Assembly: GCF_000722775.1 (NCBI RefSeq)
Contig: NZ_JPFZ01000009.1
Location: forward strand, 434,001 to 498,000
Length of the DNA: 64,000 bases
Direction: 5' to 3'
Source of the DNA: Streptococcus mitis subsp. hohhotensis
Lineage (GTDB): Bacteria > Bacillota > Bacilli > Lactobacillales > Streptococcaceae
The position numbers were made by a program, and so were the translations under genes. Below, piece after piece: positions 22,560 through 31,873 of the stretch. Below the pieces are notes generated by a model. It had not been told where the DNA came from. It saw only the letters and a program-made list of their open reading frames with translations, and made no database searches. Within the stretch, counting starts at the first letter, position 1; the number at the start of each line of letters is the position of its first letter.

Positions 22560-23939
22560 ATGAGTAAAATCGTTGTAGTTGGTGCTAACCACGCTGGTAC
22601 AGCATGTATTAATACTATGTTGGATAACTTTGGAAATGAGAATGAAATCGTTGTATTTGACCAAAACTCTAACATCTCTTTCCTAGGATGTGGAATGGCC
22701 CTTTGGATCGGTGAACAAATTGACGGTGCTGAAGGCTTGTTCTATTCTGATAAAGAAAAATTGGAAGCTAAAGGTGCTAAGGTGTACATGAACTCACCAG
22801 TTCTTTCAATCGACTATGATAACAAAGTAGTTACAGCAGAAGTTGAAGGAAAAGAGCACAAAGAATCATACGAGAAATTGATTTTTGCTACAGGTTCTAC
22901 ACCAATCTTGCCACCAATCGAAGGTGTTGAAATTGTTAAAGGCAACCGCGAATTTAAAGCAACTCTTGAAAACGTACAATTCGTGAAATTGTACCAAAAT
23001 GCTGAAGAAGTTATCAATAAACTTGCTGACAAGAGCCAGCACCTCGACCGTATCGCCGTTGTTGGTGGTGGTTACATCGGTGTTGAACTTGCTGAAGCCT
23101 TTGAACGTCTTGGAAAAGAAGTTGTCCTTGTCGATATTGTTGATACTGTCTTGAACGGTTACTATGACAAAGACTTCACACAAATGATGGCGAAGAACTT
23201 GGAAGACCACAACATCCGCTTGGCGCTTGGTCAAACTGTTAAAGCAATCGAAGGTGACGGTAAAGTTGAACGCTTGATTACTGATAAAGAAACTTTCGAT
23301 GTGGACATGGTTATCCTTGCAGTTGGTTTCCGTCCAAATACAGCTCTTGCTGATGGTAAGATTGAACTCTTCCGTAACGGTGCTTTCCTTGTAGACAAGA
23401 AACAAGAAACTTCACTTCCTGGTGTATTTGCCGTTGGTGACTGTGCGACTGTTTATGACAACGCTCGTAAAGACACAAGCTACATCGCCCTTGCTTCAAA
23501 TGCTGTTCGTACTGGTATCGTTGGTGCATATAACGCATGTGGACATGAATTGGAAGGAATCGGTGTTCAAGGTTCAAATGGTATCTCAATCTACGGTCTT
23601 CACATGGTTTCAACTGGTTTGACTCTTGAAAAAGCTAAAGCTGCTGGTTACAACGCAACTGAAACAGGCTTTAACGATCTTCAAAAACCAGAATTTATGA
23701 AGCATGACAACCATGAAGTTGCCATCAAGATTGTCTTTGACAAAGATAGCCGTGAAATTCTTGGTGCGCAAATGGTCTCACGCGATTCTGCAATCAGCAT
23801 GGGAATCCATATGTTCTCTCTTGCTATCCAAGAGCATGTGACAATTGATAAATTGGCATTGACAGACCTCTTCTTCTTGCCACACTTCAACAAACCTTAC
23901 AACTACATCACAATGGCTGCACTTACAGCTGAAAAATAA
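22560..23939 (+). CDS. nox: NADH oxidase, water-forming
   Basis: The 459-residue flavoprotein belongs to the CoA-disulfide reductase/NADH oxidase class. The FAD loop is [13 protein letters not shown], the redox cysteine is Cys44 in [10 protein letters not shown], His11 is present, the NADH loop is [19 protein letters not shown], and a second FAD contact is [11 protein letters not shown]. It reduces oxygen to water in four electrons without free peroxide, regenerating NAD+ in aerobic streptococci. It is transcribed alone from a promoter with a cre-like site and is divergent from the apbE operon. Confidence 0.95.
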   Translation: MSKIVVVGANHAGTACINTMLDNFGNENEIVVFDQNSNISFLGCGMALWIGEQIDGAEGLFYSDKEKLEAKGAKVYMNSPVLSIDYDNKVVTAEVEGKEHKESYEKLIFATGSTPILPPIEGVEIVKGNREFKATLENVQFVKLYQNAEEVINKLADKSQHLDRIAVVGGGYIGVELAEAFERLGKEVVLVDIVDTVLNGYYDKDFTQMMAKNLEDHNIRLALGQTVKAIEGDGKVERLITDKETFDVDMVILAVGFRPNTALADGKIELFRNGAFLVDKKQETSLPGVFAVGDCATVYDNARKDTSYIALASNAVRTGIVGAYNACGHELEGIGVQGSNGISIYGLHMVSTGLTLEKAKAAGYNATETGFNDLQKPEFMKHDNHEVAIKIVFDKDSREILGAQMVSRDSAISMGIHMFSLAIQEHVTIDKLALTDLFFLPHFNKPYNYITMAALTAEK

Positions 23940-23949
23940 AAATGAATGA

Positions 23950-23986
23950 GCTATCTGGCCTTAAGTTAAGGTCAGATAGTTTTTTA
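23950..23986 (+). terminator. Terminator of nox
   Basis: CTATCTG..CCTTAA pairs with TTAAGG..CAGATAG, then TTTTTT. Confidence 0.85.
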
Positions 23987-24090
23987 GCCAATCTGTACCC
24001 ATACAATTACGTTTTTTTTATCTTGTACTTCATTCTAATCTAACTTAAAATGAAATGGTAGCTACCAATATAAATGATGAGGAAAAAGAA

Positions 24091-24966
24091 ATGACTGAAA
24101 ATCGTTATGAATTAAATAAAAACTTGGCACAGATGCTCAAGGGCGGTGTAATCATGGATGTTCAGAATCCTGAACAGGCCCGTATCGCAGAAGCTGCTGG
24201 TGCGGCAGCTGTGATGGCCTTGGAGCGGATTCCAGCTGATATTCGTGCAGCTGGAGGAGTTTCCCGCATGAGCGATCCAAAGATGATTAAGGAAATTCAA
24301 GAAGCGGTTAGTATTCCAGTAATGGCCAAGGTCAGAATCGGGCATTTTGTTGAGGCTCAGATTTTAGAGGCTATTGAAATTGACTATATCGATGAGAGTG
24401 AAGTTTTATCTCCAGCAGACGACCGTTTCCATGTGGACAAGAAAGAATTTCAAGTACCTTTTGTCTGTGGAGCTAAGGACTTGGGTGAAGCCTTGCGTCG
24501 TATCGCTGAAGGTGCTTCCATGATTCGTACTAAAGGAGAACCAGGGACAGGAGATATCGTCCAAGCTGTTCGTCATATGCGTATGATGAATCAGGAAATT
24601 CGTCGAATTCAAAACCTACGAGAGGACGAGCTTTATGTTGCTGCCAAGGACTTGCAAGTCCCTGTTGAATTGGTTCAATATGTTCATGAACATGGAAAAT
24701 TGCCAGTTGTAAACTTCGCAGCTGGAGGCGTTGCAACGCCAGCAGATGCTGCGCTGATGATGCAATTAGGGGCAGAGGGGGTCTTTGTCGGTTCAGGTAT
24801 TTTCAAGTCAGGGGATCCTGTTAAACGGGCTAGTGCCATTGTTAAGGCTGTGACTAACTTCCGAAATCCTCAAATCCTAGCCCAAATCTCTGAAGATTTA
24901 GGAGAAGCCATGGTTGGTATCAATGAAAATGAAATCCAAATTCTCATGGCTGAGCGAGGAAAATAG
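24091..24966 (+). CDS. pdxS: Pyridoxal 5'-phosphate synthase subunit PdxS
   Basis: The protein has 291 residues from the ATG at 24091, chosen for its ribosome site (GAGGAAAAAG) and for family length; an in-frame upstream ATG at 24055 would add 12 residues. The TIM-barrel signatures are [30 protein letters not shown], the active-site Lys in VDKKEF or RTKGEPGTG, and GVFVGSGIF. PdxS makes PLP from ribose 5-phosphate, glyceraldehyde 3-phosphate and ammonia from PdxT, which follows directly. Confidence 0.97.
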   Translation: MTENRYELNKNLAQMLKGGVIMDVQNPEQARIAEAAGAAAVMALERIPADIRAAGGVSRMSDPKMIKEIQEAVSIPVMAKVRIGHFVEAQILEAIEIDYIDESEVLSPADDRFHVDKKEFQVPFVCGAKDLGEALRRIAEGASMIRTKGEPGTGDIVQAVRHMRMMNQEIRRIQNLREDELYVAAKDLQVPVELVQYVHEHGKLPVVNFAAGGVATPADAALMMQLGAEGVFVGSGIFKSGDPVKRASAIVKAVTNFRNPQILAQISEDLGEAMVGINENEIQILMAERGK

Positions 24967-25554
24967 ATGAAAATCGGAATATTGGCCTTGCAAGGTGCCT
25001 TTGCAGAGCATGCAAAAGTACTAGAGCAATTAGGTGTTGAGAGTGTTGAAATCAGAAATCTAGATGATTTTCAGAAACATGAGAGTGACTTGTCGGGATT
25101 GATATTACCTGGTGGGGAATCTACAACCATGGGCAAGCTCTTACGAGACCAGAACATGCTGATTCCCATTCAAGAAGCCATTCTATCTGGTTTACCAGTC
25201 TTTGGAACCTGTGCGGGATTAATTTTGCTGGCTAAGGAAATTACTTCTCAGGAAGAAAGTCATCTTGGAACTATGGATATGGTGGTCGAGCGCAATGCCT
25301 ATGGGCGCCAACTAGGAAGTTTCTACACGGAAGCAGAATGTAAGGGAGTCGGTCAGATTCCAATGACCTTTATCCGTGGTCCAATTATCAGTAGTGTTGG
25401 AGAGGGTGTAGAAATTCTAGCAACAGTTGACGATCAAATCGTTGCTGCTCAAGAAAAAAATATGCTGGTGACCTCTTTTCATCCAGAATTGACTGATGAT
25501 GTGCGCTTGCACCAGTACTTTATCAATATGTGTAAAGAAAAGATAGTGGAATAA
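24967..25554 (+). CDS. pdxT: Pyridoxal 5'-phosphate synthase glutaminase subunit PdxT
   Basis: The 195-residue class I glutamine amidotransferase has [13 protein letters not shown], the nucleophile Cys in [11 protein letters not shown], and the His-Glu pair in SFHPELTDD. It feeds ammonia into PdxS. The ATG follows the pdxS stop with no gap, so translation is coupled. Confidence 0.96.
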   Translation: MKIGILALQGAFAEHAKVLEQLGVESVEIRNLDDFQKHESDLSGLILPGGESTTMGKLLRDQNMLIPIQEAILSGLPVFGTCAGLILLAKEITSQEESHLGTMDMVVERNAYGRQLGSFYTEAECKGVGQIPMTFIRGPIISSVGEGVEILATVDDQIVAAQEKNMLVTSFHPELTDDVRLHQYFINMCKEKIVE

Positions 25555-25768
25555 AAAGTGATAAATCAAGTTTCGATTCGCTTTTTCCAAAGAATCATTT
25601 TTTAAGTCATCTGACAGTATTCTGTGATTTTAGATTTATTTACGATAAATTAGAAAAGAATGATTGTTTTGACTTAGGGCATAAAGCTTATATGCTGAAT
25701 ATAGTGTTCAAGTATCTTTTATTGGGAGCACTTTAGGGGATGGAGTTAAAATACTATTCTATACTGCT
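25555..25768. other. Intergenic sequence after pdxT
   Basis: An imperfect hairpin (AAAAGTGATAAATC with GATTCGCTTTT) near 25555-25585 may terminate pdxST. The rest is AT-rich with no convincing gene. Confidence 0.35.
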
Positions 25769-25967
25769 TAATACTCTTAGAAAATCTCTTCAAACCACGT
25801 CAGCTTCACCTTGCCGTAGGTATGGTTACTGACTTCGTCAGTTCTATCCACAACCTCAAAACTGTGTTTTGATCTGACTTCGTCAGTCTTATTTATAACC
25901 TCAAAGCTGTACTTTGAGCAACCTGCGGTTAGCTTCCTAGTTTGCTCTTTGATTTTCGTTGAGTATA
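25769..25967 (+). repeat. BOX element, boxA-boxB-boxB-boxC
   Basis: The 199 bases start with AATACTCTTAGAAAATCTCT (boxA), contain two 45-base units that each begin CTGACTTCGTCAGT (boxB), and end with the boxC motif TTTGCTCTTTGATTTTCGTT followed by GAGTATA. The arrangement and total length equal one A, two B and one C. BOX elements are transcribed, mobilisable repeats typical of S. pneumoniae and close relatives. Confidence 0.9.
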
Positions 25968-26012
25968 AAAATGATGTATAGGACTGGTCAAAAAGATTAC
26001 TTCGAAAATAGC

Positions 26013-26046
26013 AAAAAACGAGTATCTCTACAGATGGAGATACTCG
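26013..26046 (-). terminator. Orphan terminator on the minus strand
   Basis: CGAGTATCTC and GAGATACTCG arms with TTTTTT on the minus strand. No intact minus-strand gene lies upstream (26047-26500), so it is left over from a lost gene or serves a short RNA. Confidence 0.6.
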
Positions 26047-26386
26047 TTCTATTATGTGTGAAGCTATGAGTCTGTCTTGCTCCATAGGATGCGCGTAGAA
26101 GTTTATACCAAAAAAATTCCAAAAGCGACACAATAAAGGAGATTAAGACAATTTTAAATTTTTTTGAGATGTAGGTAATGAGTTAAAATCAATGGCGGTT
26201 AAACAGGGTGAAAAGGATCAAGCAAAAAGTCTTTAAAATCAAAAAAACGCATAATATCAGGTGTTTTACAACGTTTTTTATTTTATTCTTTGGTATTCTT
26301 TTGCAAAAAAAGAATACAACATTTTGTTGTATCCTAAATATTAAATCAAGTCCTGAATTTTCTTAAGTTTTTATCATATTTTCTGT
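26047..26386. other. Intergenic sequence upstream of mntH
   Basis: No convincing gene. A minus-strand reading (FWNFFGINFYAHPMEQDRLI) is open for about 110 codons but has no ribosome site and runs through the BOX element, so I do not call it. The stretch 26233-26266 repeats part of the ffh terminator in inverted form. Confidence 0.35.
26233..26266 (-). repeat. Right copy of the 34-bp inverted repeat
   Basis: This matches the reverse complement of 19001-19034 with one substitution and one inserted base. Only one arm of the ffh-type terminator is present here, so it looks like a copied or cut end. Confidence 0.6.
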
Positions 26387-26407
26387 TATAATTAAGGTGC
26401 CTTAAGA
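26387..26407 (+). promoter_or_regulatory. mntH -10 box and palindromic candidate metal operator
   Basis: TATAAT (26387-26392) is followed directly by TTAAGGTGCCTTAA (26393-26406), a perfect six-base palindrome with a two-base centre. This position at the transcript start suits a DtxR/MntR-type repressor. The assignment is by position and symmetry only. Confidence 0.4.
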
Positions 26408-26529
26408 AAAATAATGAAAAAACTAAATGTTTTTCATATAGTTTTCATTGTTTTAATAGTTTAAAGTCAATCTTATTTTTCTCTAATAGAAAATAATGAA
26501 AAAGTAGGTTTAGAAAGAGGTAAGTATCT

Positions 26530-27864
26530 ATGTCTTCTCATAAAAAAGTGTCACTCTCTGAGATTAATCAATCTATCGATACTCCAAATAACAATCATTT
26601 CTGGCAAAATTTAAATGCCTTTTTAGGTCCGGGTGCTCTTGTCGCAGTTGGTTATATGGATCCAGGAAACTGGATTACCAGTGTAGTCGGTGGTGCTTCC
26701 TATAAGTATAGTCTCTTGTTTGTTATCTTGATTTCATCTCTCATTGCCATGCAACTTCAGCAGATGGCAGGAAAGCTTGGTATTGTAACCCAGATGGACC
26801 TGGCTCAAGCAACGGCTCATCATTCACCCAAATGGCTTCGTTATAGCTTATAGGTGATTTTGGAGTTGGCCTTGATGGCGACAGACCTGGCAGAAGTTCT
26901 AGGTTCAGCGATTGCTCTCAATCTTCTTTTTAAGATTCCGATTATGATAGCCATCCTTTTGACGGTTCTAGATGTCTTTCTCTTATTGCTTTTGATGAAA
27001 TTTGGCTTTAAGAAGATAGAAGCTATTGTGACAACACTGATTTTAACGATTTTAGCAATCTTTACTTATCTGGTAGCTTTATCAAATCCAAGTTTCCAAG
27101 GAATCGCTGAGGGTTATTTACCCAATTCGACCTTATTTGAGAGTCCTTTGCCAGGTCATGAAAGTCAATTAACTTTAGCTCTGGGGATTGTAGGTGCGAC
27201 GGTTATGCCTCATAACCTCTATTTGCATTCTTCCTTGTCTCAAACTCGGAAAATCAATCACAAGGACAAGGATGATGTTCGAAAAGCGGTGCGCTTTATG
27301 ACCTGGGATTCAAATCTCCAATTATCCTTGGCCTTTGTGGTTAACTCCCTTCTATTAATTCTCGGGGCGGCTCTCTTTTTCGGCCATGCATCTGAGATTT
27401 CTGCCTTCTCTCAAATGTATAATGCCTTGCAGGATTCTACTATTGCAGGAGCTATAGCTAGCTCGACCTTATCAACCTTGTTTGCCTTGGCTTTATTAGC
27501 CAGTGGTCAAAATTCGACAATTACGGGTACCTTGACTGGACAAATCGTTATGGAAGGTTTCTTGCATATGAGATTACCTCAATGGTTCATTCGTTTGGCA
27601 ACTCGTCTCTTTGCTTTGTTGCCTGTCATGATTGTAGCGGTTCTGTTTGGTCATCAGGAAAAAACATTGGATCAGTTATTGGTTTATTCACAAGTCTTTC
27701 TTTCGATTGCTCTTCCATTTTCAATCTTCCCACTGATTTATCTAACTTCTAAGAAATCACTGATGGGAGAATTTACCAATGCCAAATGGAATACCATCCT
27801 TGGCTATATCGTTTCCATTATCTTAACAATTCTCAATGTGAAATTGTTATTTGATATTTTCTAA
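26530..27864 (+). pseudogene. mntH: Nramp manganese transporter MntH, interrupted by an amber codon
   Basis: One uninterrupted frame of 445 codons is broken only by TAG at 26851-26853 (codon 108). The product is an Nramp transporter: [11 protein letters not shown] carries the DPGN metal-binding motif of helix 1, and GATVMPHNLYLHSS the MPH motif of helix 6. The context LRYSL-stop-VILELALMATDLAE suggests a former Trp (TGG to TAG). Apart from this codon the gene looks intact, so the change is recent, or an assembly error. The fragment from 26854 (GTG) would lack helix 1 and should not transport. Confidence 0.85.
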
Positions 27865-27896
27865 GAAATTCACCCGAGTTATAAAACAAGCATATA

Positions 27897-27936
27897 AGAA
27901 AAAAGATACCCAAGATTTCTTGGGTATCTTTTTTAA
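27897..27936 (+). terminator. Bidirectional terminator between mntH and tRNA-Ser
   Basis: AAAAAAGATACCCAAG pairs perfectly with CTTGGGTATCTTTTTT. It can stop both mntH from the left and the minus-strand tRNA from the right. Confidence 0.85.
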
Positions 27937-27942
27937 AATAAA

Positions 27943-28030
27943 CGGAAGACATGGGATTCGAACCCACGCACGCTGTTACACGCCTACCGCGTTTCCAACA
28001 CGGCCTCTTAAGCCTCTTGAGTAATCTTCC
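27943..28030 (-). tRNA. tRNA-Ser (anticodon GGA)
   Basis: An 88-base type II tRNA read on the minus strand: acceptor GGAAGAT pairs with GTCTTCC, the anticodon loop TTGGAAA gives GGA, the variable arm is long, and the T loop is TTCGAAT. CCA is not encoded. Confidence 0.95.
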
Positions 28031-28045
28031 AATACTTACTCAAAT

Positions 28046-28074
28046 AGTCTACCATAAAGCCTCTTATCTTGCAA
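28046..28074 (-). promoter_or_regulatory. Promoter of tRNA-Ser
   Basis: TTGCAA (28069-28074) and TAGACT (28046-28051) with 17 bases between and a TGG extension. Confidence 0.65.
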
Positions 28075-28131
28075 TAAAAATTCTAGAAATAAGAAAAATG
28101 ATAGAATTTGAAAGAAAATGATAAAAAATGC

Positions 28132-28180
28132 TTGACTTTGAAAGAAAGTATGATAGAATGAATAGTGTAAACGATAACAG
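28132..28180 (+). promoter_or_regulatory. Promoter of the fru operon with cre-like site
   Basis: TTGACT (28132-28137) and TAGAAT (28154-28159), spacing 16. GTGTAAACGATAACAG at 28165-28180 matches 14 of 16 cre positions and lies around the transcript start, suited to CcpA repression; FruR may bind the same palindromic stretch. Confidence 0.6.
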
Positions 28181-28191
28181 GAGGTGATTCA

Positions 28192-28932
28192 GTGTTAAAA
28201 ACAGAGCGGAAGCAACTGATTTTAGAGGAGTTAAATCAACATCATGTAGTTTCTCTAGAAAAATTAGTTAGTTTGCTAGAGACCTCAGAATCAACGGTGC
28301 GAAGAGACTTGGATGAGTTGGAAGCAGAAAACAAGCTTCGTCGCGTGCATGGTGGAGCAGAATTGCCCCACTCCTTGCAGGAAGAGGAAACCATTCAAGA
28401 GAAATCTGTCAAAAACCTTCAAGAGAAGAAGTTGCTGGCTCAGAAAGCTGCCTCTCTCATCAAGGAACAAGATGTCATCTTTATCGACGCTGGAACAACG
28501 ACAGCCTTTTTGATTCATGAATTGGTTAATAAAAATGTTACAGTTGTTACCAACTCTATTCACCATGCAGCTCAGTTGGTTGAAAAGCAGATTCCGACTG
28601 TCATTGTTGGAGGAAGTGTCAAAACAGCTACGGATGCTAGCATCGGGGGTGTTGCTCTTAACCAGATTAATCAATTGCACTTTGACCGTGCCTTTATCGG
28701 AATGAATGGTGTGGACGATGGCTATTATACGACTCCTGATATGGAGGAGGGAGCTGTGAAGCGTGCTATTTTGGAGAATGCCAAACAGACCTATGTCTTG
28801 GTGGATTCATCAAAAATTGGACAAACTTGCTTTGCCAAGGTAGCACCACTCAAACGAGCAATTGTTATCACAAGTCAAGGGCATGAACTCTTGCAGACAA
28901 TAAAGGAGAAAACGGAGGTAATAGAAGTATGA
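28192..28932 (+). CDS. fruR: DeoR-family fructose operon repressor
   Basis: The protein has 246 residues from a GTG with a near-perfect ribosome site (AGGAGGTGA). The N-terminal DeoR helix-turn-helix is ERKQLILEELNQHHVVSLEKLVSLLETSESTVRRDLDELE, followed by the RVHGGAE element. The C-terminal sugar-phosphate sensor domain has IFIDAGTTTAFLIHEL and FIGMNGVDDGYYTTPD. It should sense fructose 1-phosphate and control fruRKA. It overlaps fruK by four bases. Confidence 0.93.
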   Translation: MLKTERKQLILEELNQHHVVSLEKLVSLLETSESTVRRDLDELEAENKLRRVHGGAELPHSLQEEETIQEKSVKNLQEKKLLAQKAASLIKEQDVIFIDAGTTTAFLIHELVNKNVTVVTNSIHHAAQLVEKQIPTVIVGGSVKTATDASIGGVALNQINQLHFDRAFIGMNGVDDGYYTTPDMEEGAVKRAILENAKQTYVLVDSSKIGQTCFAKVAPLKRAIVITSQGHELLQTIKEKTEVIEV

Positions 28933-29840
28933 TTTATACAGTCACACTCAATCCATCCATTGACTATATCGTGCGTTTGGATCAAGTCCAAGTTGGTAGT
29001 GTCAATCGTATGGACAGTGATGATAAGTTTGCTGGTGGGAAAGGAATCAATGTCAGTCGTGTCTTGAAACGCTTGGATATTCCAAATACAGCGACTGGAT
29101 TTATCGGAGGTTTTACTGGTAAATTTATCACAGATACTTTGGCAGAGGAAGAAATCGAGACACGTTTTGTCCAAGTGGCAGAAGATACTCGTATCAATGT
29201 TAAGATTAAAGCGGACCAAGAAACAGAAATTAATGGAACGGGTCCAACTGTTGAACCGGATCAGTTAGAAGAATTGAAAGCTATTTTGTCTAGTTTGACT
29301 GCAGAAGATACAGTTGTATTTGCTGGTTCAAGTGTTAAAAACCTAGGGAATGTCGTCTACAAGGATTTGATTGCCTTGACGCGCCAGACGGGTGCGCAAG
29401 TCGTTTGTGATTTTGAAGGACAGACCTTGATTGATAGTTTGGACTACCAGCCACTTTTGGTTAAACCAAACAATCATGAACTTGGAGCAATTTTTGGGGT
29501 TAAACTCGAAAGTTTAGATGAAATCGAGAACTATGCTCGTCAGTTACTGGCTAAAGGTGCTCAAAATGTGATTATTTCTATGGCTGGTGATGGTGCCCTT
29601 CTTGTCACATCTGAGGGAGCTTACTTTGCTAAACCAATCAAGGGAACAGTGAAAAATTCAGTCGGAGCTGGCGATTCTATGGTCGCTGGATTTACAGGTG
29701 AATTTGTCAAATCAAAAGACGCAGTAGAAGCCTTCAAATGGGGAGTGGCTTGCGGAACGGCAACGACCTTCTCGGATGACTTGGCAACAGCAGAATTTAT
29801 TAAAGAAACATATGAAAAAGTTGAGGTAGAAAAAAGATGA
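28929..29840 (+). CDS. fruK: 1-phosphofructokinase
   Basis: The 303-residue PfkB-family kinase has the first signature GGKGINVSRVLKRL and the second, active-site signature VKNSVGAGDSMVAGF with the catalytic Asp. It phosphorylates fructose 1-phosphate to fructose 1,6-bisphosphate. Its start overlaps the fruR stop (ATGA) and its stop overlaps the fruA start (ATGA), so all three are translationally coupled. Confidence 0.95.
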   Translation: MIYTVTLNPSIDYIVRLDQVQVGSVNRMDSDDKFAGGKGINVSRVLKRLDIPNTATGFIGGFTGKFITDTLAEEEIETRFVQVAEDTRINVKIKADQETEINGTGPTVEPDQLEELKAILSSLTAEDTVVFAGSSVKNLGNVVYKDLIALTRQTGAQVVCDFEGQTLIDSLDYQPLLVKPNNHELGAIFGVKLESLDEIENYARQLLAKGAQNVIISMAGDGALLVTSEGAYFAKPIKGTVKNSVGAGDSMVAGFTGEFVKSKDAVEAFKWGVACGTATTFSDDLATAEFIKETYEKVEVEKR

Positions 29841-31789
29841 AAATTCAAGACCTATTGAGAAAAGATGTTATGTTGCTGGATTTGCAGGCGACTGAAAAAA
29901 CAGCTGTCATTGAAGAGATGATTAAAAGCTTGACAGACCACGGTTATGTAACAGATTTTGAAACCTTTAAAGAAGGAATTTTGGCGCGTGAAGCTCTGAC
30001 TTCTACAGGTTTGGGTGACGGAATTGCTATGCCTCACAGCAAAAACGCTGCTGTCAAAGAAGCGACAGTCCTCTTTGCCAAGTCAAACAAGGGTGTTGAC
30101 TACGAGAGCTTGGATGGGCAAGCAACTGATCTTTTCTTTATGATTGCGGCTCCAGAAGGTGCCAATGACACTCACCTAGCAGCCTTGGCAGAATTGTCTC
30201 AATACTTGATGAAAGACGGTTTTGCTGATAAACTTCGTCAAGTAACATCATCTGACCAAGTTATCGAACTTTTTGACAAAGCTTCAGAAAAAACTGAAGA
30301 GCCTGTTCAAGCACCTGCCAATGAATCTGGTGACTTTATCGTGGCTGTTACAGCTTGTACAACAGGTATTGCCCACACTTACATGGCCCAAGAAGCTCTT
30401 CAAAAAGTGGCTGCTGAAATGGGGGTTGGTATCAAGGTCGAAACCAACGGTGCTAGCGGTGTTGGTAACCAACTAACTGCGGAAGACATTCGTAAGGCTA
30501 AAGCTGTTATCATCGCAGCAGACAAGGCTGTTGAAATGGATCGATTTGATGGAAAACCATTGATCAATCGTCCAGTTGCTGACGGGATCCGTAAGACAGA
30601 AGAGTTAATTAACTTGGCTCTTTCAGGAGATGCTGAAGTCTACCGTGCTGCTAATGGAGCCAAAGCTGCAACAGCCTCTAACGAAAAACAAAGCCTTGGT
30701 GGTGCCTTTTACAAACACTTGATGAGTGGTGTATCTCAAATGTTGCCATTCGTTATTGGCGGTGGTATCATGATTGCCCTTGCCTTCTTGATTGATGGTG
30801 CTTTGGGTGTCCCAAATGAAAACCTTGGTAATCTTGGTTCTTACCATGAGTTAGCTTCTATGTTCATGAAAATTGGTGGTGCAGCCTTTGGCTTGATGCT
30901 CCCAGTCTTTGCAGGTTATGTTGCCTACTCTATCGCTGAAAAACCAGGTTTGGTAGCAGGTTTCGTGGCTGGTGCTATTGCCAAAGAAGGTTTTGCCTTT
31001 GGTAAAATTCCTTATGCCGCAGGTGGTGAAGCAACTTCAACTCTTGCAGGTGTCTCATCTGGTTTCCTAGGTGCCCTTGTTGGTGGATTTATCGCAGGTG
31101 CTTTAGTTCTTGCTATCAAGAAATACGTTCAAGTTCCTCGTTCACTTGAAGGTGCTAAATCAATTCTTCTCTTGCCACTTCTTGGAACAATCTTGACTGG
31201 ATTTGTCATGCTAGCTGTGAATATCCCAATGGCAGCAATCAACACTGCTATGAATGACTTCCTAGGCGGTCTTGGAGGAGGTTCAGCTGTCCTTCTTGGT
31301 ATCGTCCTTGGAGGAATGATGGCTGTTGACATGGGTGGACCAGTTAATAAAGCGGCTTATGTCTTCGGTACAGGTACGCTTGCAGCGACTGTTTCTTCAG
31401 GTGGTTCTGTAGCCATGGCAGCAGTTATGGCTGGAGGAATGGTGCCACCACTTGCAATCTTTGTCGCAACGCTTCTTTTCAAAGATAAATTTACCAAAGA
31501 AGAACGCAACTCTGGTTTGACAAACATCATCATGGGCTTGTCATTTATCACTGAGGGAGCGATTCCGTTTGGTGCAGCTGACCCAGCTCGTGCTATCCCA
31601 AGCTTTATCCTTGGTTCAGCAGTAGCAGGTGGCCTCGTTGGTCTTACTGGTATCAAACTCATGGCGCCACACGGAGGAATCTTCGTGATCGCCCTCACTT
31701 CAAATGCTCTTCTTTACCTCGTTGCTGTCTTGGTAGGAGCAATCGTAAGTGGTGTGGTCTATGGTTACCTACGCAAACCACAAGCATAA
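29837..31789 (+). CDS. fruA: PTS fructose-specific EIIABC
   Basis: The 650-residue fused permease has, in order, EIIA (1-150, phospho-His in GIAMPHSKN), EIIB (about 170-265, phospho-Cys in VTACTTGIAHTYMAQ) and EIIC (about 285-650, multiple helices, GGPVNKAAYVFG). It imports fructose as fructose 1-phosphate, the substrate of FruK. It is the last gene of the fru operon. Confidence 0.96.
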   Translation: MKIQDLLRKDVMLLDLQATEKTAVIEEMIKSLTDHGYVTDFETFKEGILAREALTSTGLGDGIAMPHSKNAAVKEATVLFAKSNKGVDYESLDGQATDLFFMIAAPEGANDTHLAALAELSQYLMKDGFADKLRQVTSSDQVIELFDKASEKTEEPVQAPANESGDFIVAVTACTTGIAHTYMAQEALQKVAAEMGVGIKVETNGASGVGNQLTAEDIRKAKAVIIAADKAVEMDRFDGKPLINRPVADGIRKTEELINLALSGDAEVYRAANGAKAATASNEKQSLGGAFYKHLMSGVSQMLPFVIGGGIMIALAFLIDGALGVPNENLGNLGSYHELASMFMKIGGAAFGLMLPVFAGYVAYSIAEKPGLVAGFVAGAIAKEGFAFGKIPYAAGGEATSTLAGVSSGFLGALVGGFIAGALVLAIKKYVQVPRSLEGAKSILLLPLLGTILTGFVMLAVNIPMAAINTAMNDFLGGLGGGSAVLLGIVLGGMMAVDMGGPVNKAAYVFGTGTLAATVSSGGSVAMAAVMAGGMVPPLAIFVATLLFKDKFTKEERNSGLTNIIMGLSFITEGAIPFGAADPARAIPSFILGSAVAGGLVGLTGIKLMAPHGGIFVIALTSNALLYLVAVLVGAIVSGVVYGYLRKPQA

Positions 31790-31803
31790 AAAATAGAAAA
31801 TGA

Positions 31804-31836
31804 AAAGATTGGACCGTTTGGTGCAGTCTTTTTCTC
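31804..31836 (+). terminator. Terminator of the fru operon
   Basis: AAAAGATTG and CAGTCTTTTT arms with an inner CC/GG pairing, 15 bases after the fruA stop. Confidence 0.6.
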
Positions 31837-31861
31837 TTTCCGAAATGCCTGTGAAATATGG

Positions 31862-31867
31862 TATAAT
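31862..31867 (+). promoter_or_regulatory. Extended -10 promoter abutting the ftsK start
   Basis: TGGTATAAT ends six bases before the ATG at 31874, with no ribosome site between them. Confidence 0.55.
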
Positions 31868-31873
31868 AGAAGA

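Noticed and set aside
22866-23405. Minus-strand open frame of 179 codons inside nox
   Set aside because: It is the shadow of a highly biased coding sequence.
25769-25967. CRISPR-like array from the repeated boxB units
   Set aside because: There are only two units with no unique spacers, and the order matches a BOX element.
25777-26133. Minus-strand open frame of 118 codons
   Set aside because: It runs through most of the BOX element and a terminator hairpin, and has no ribosome site.
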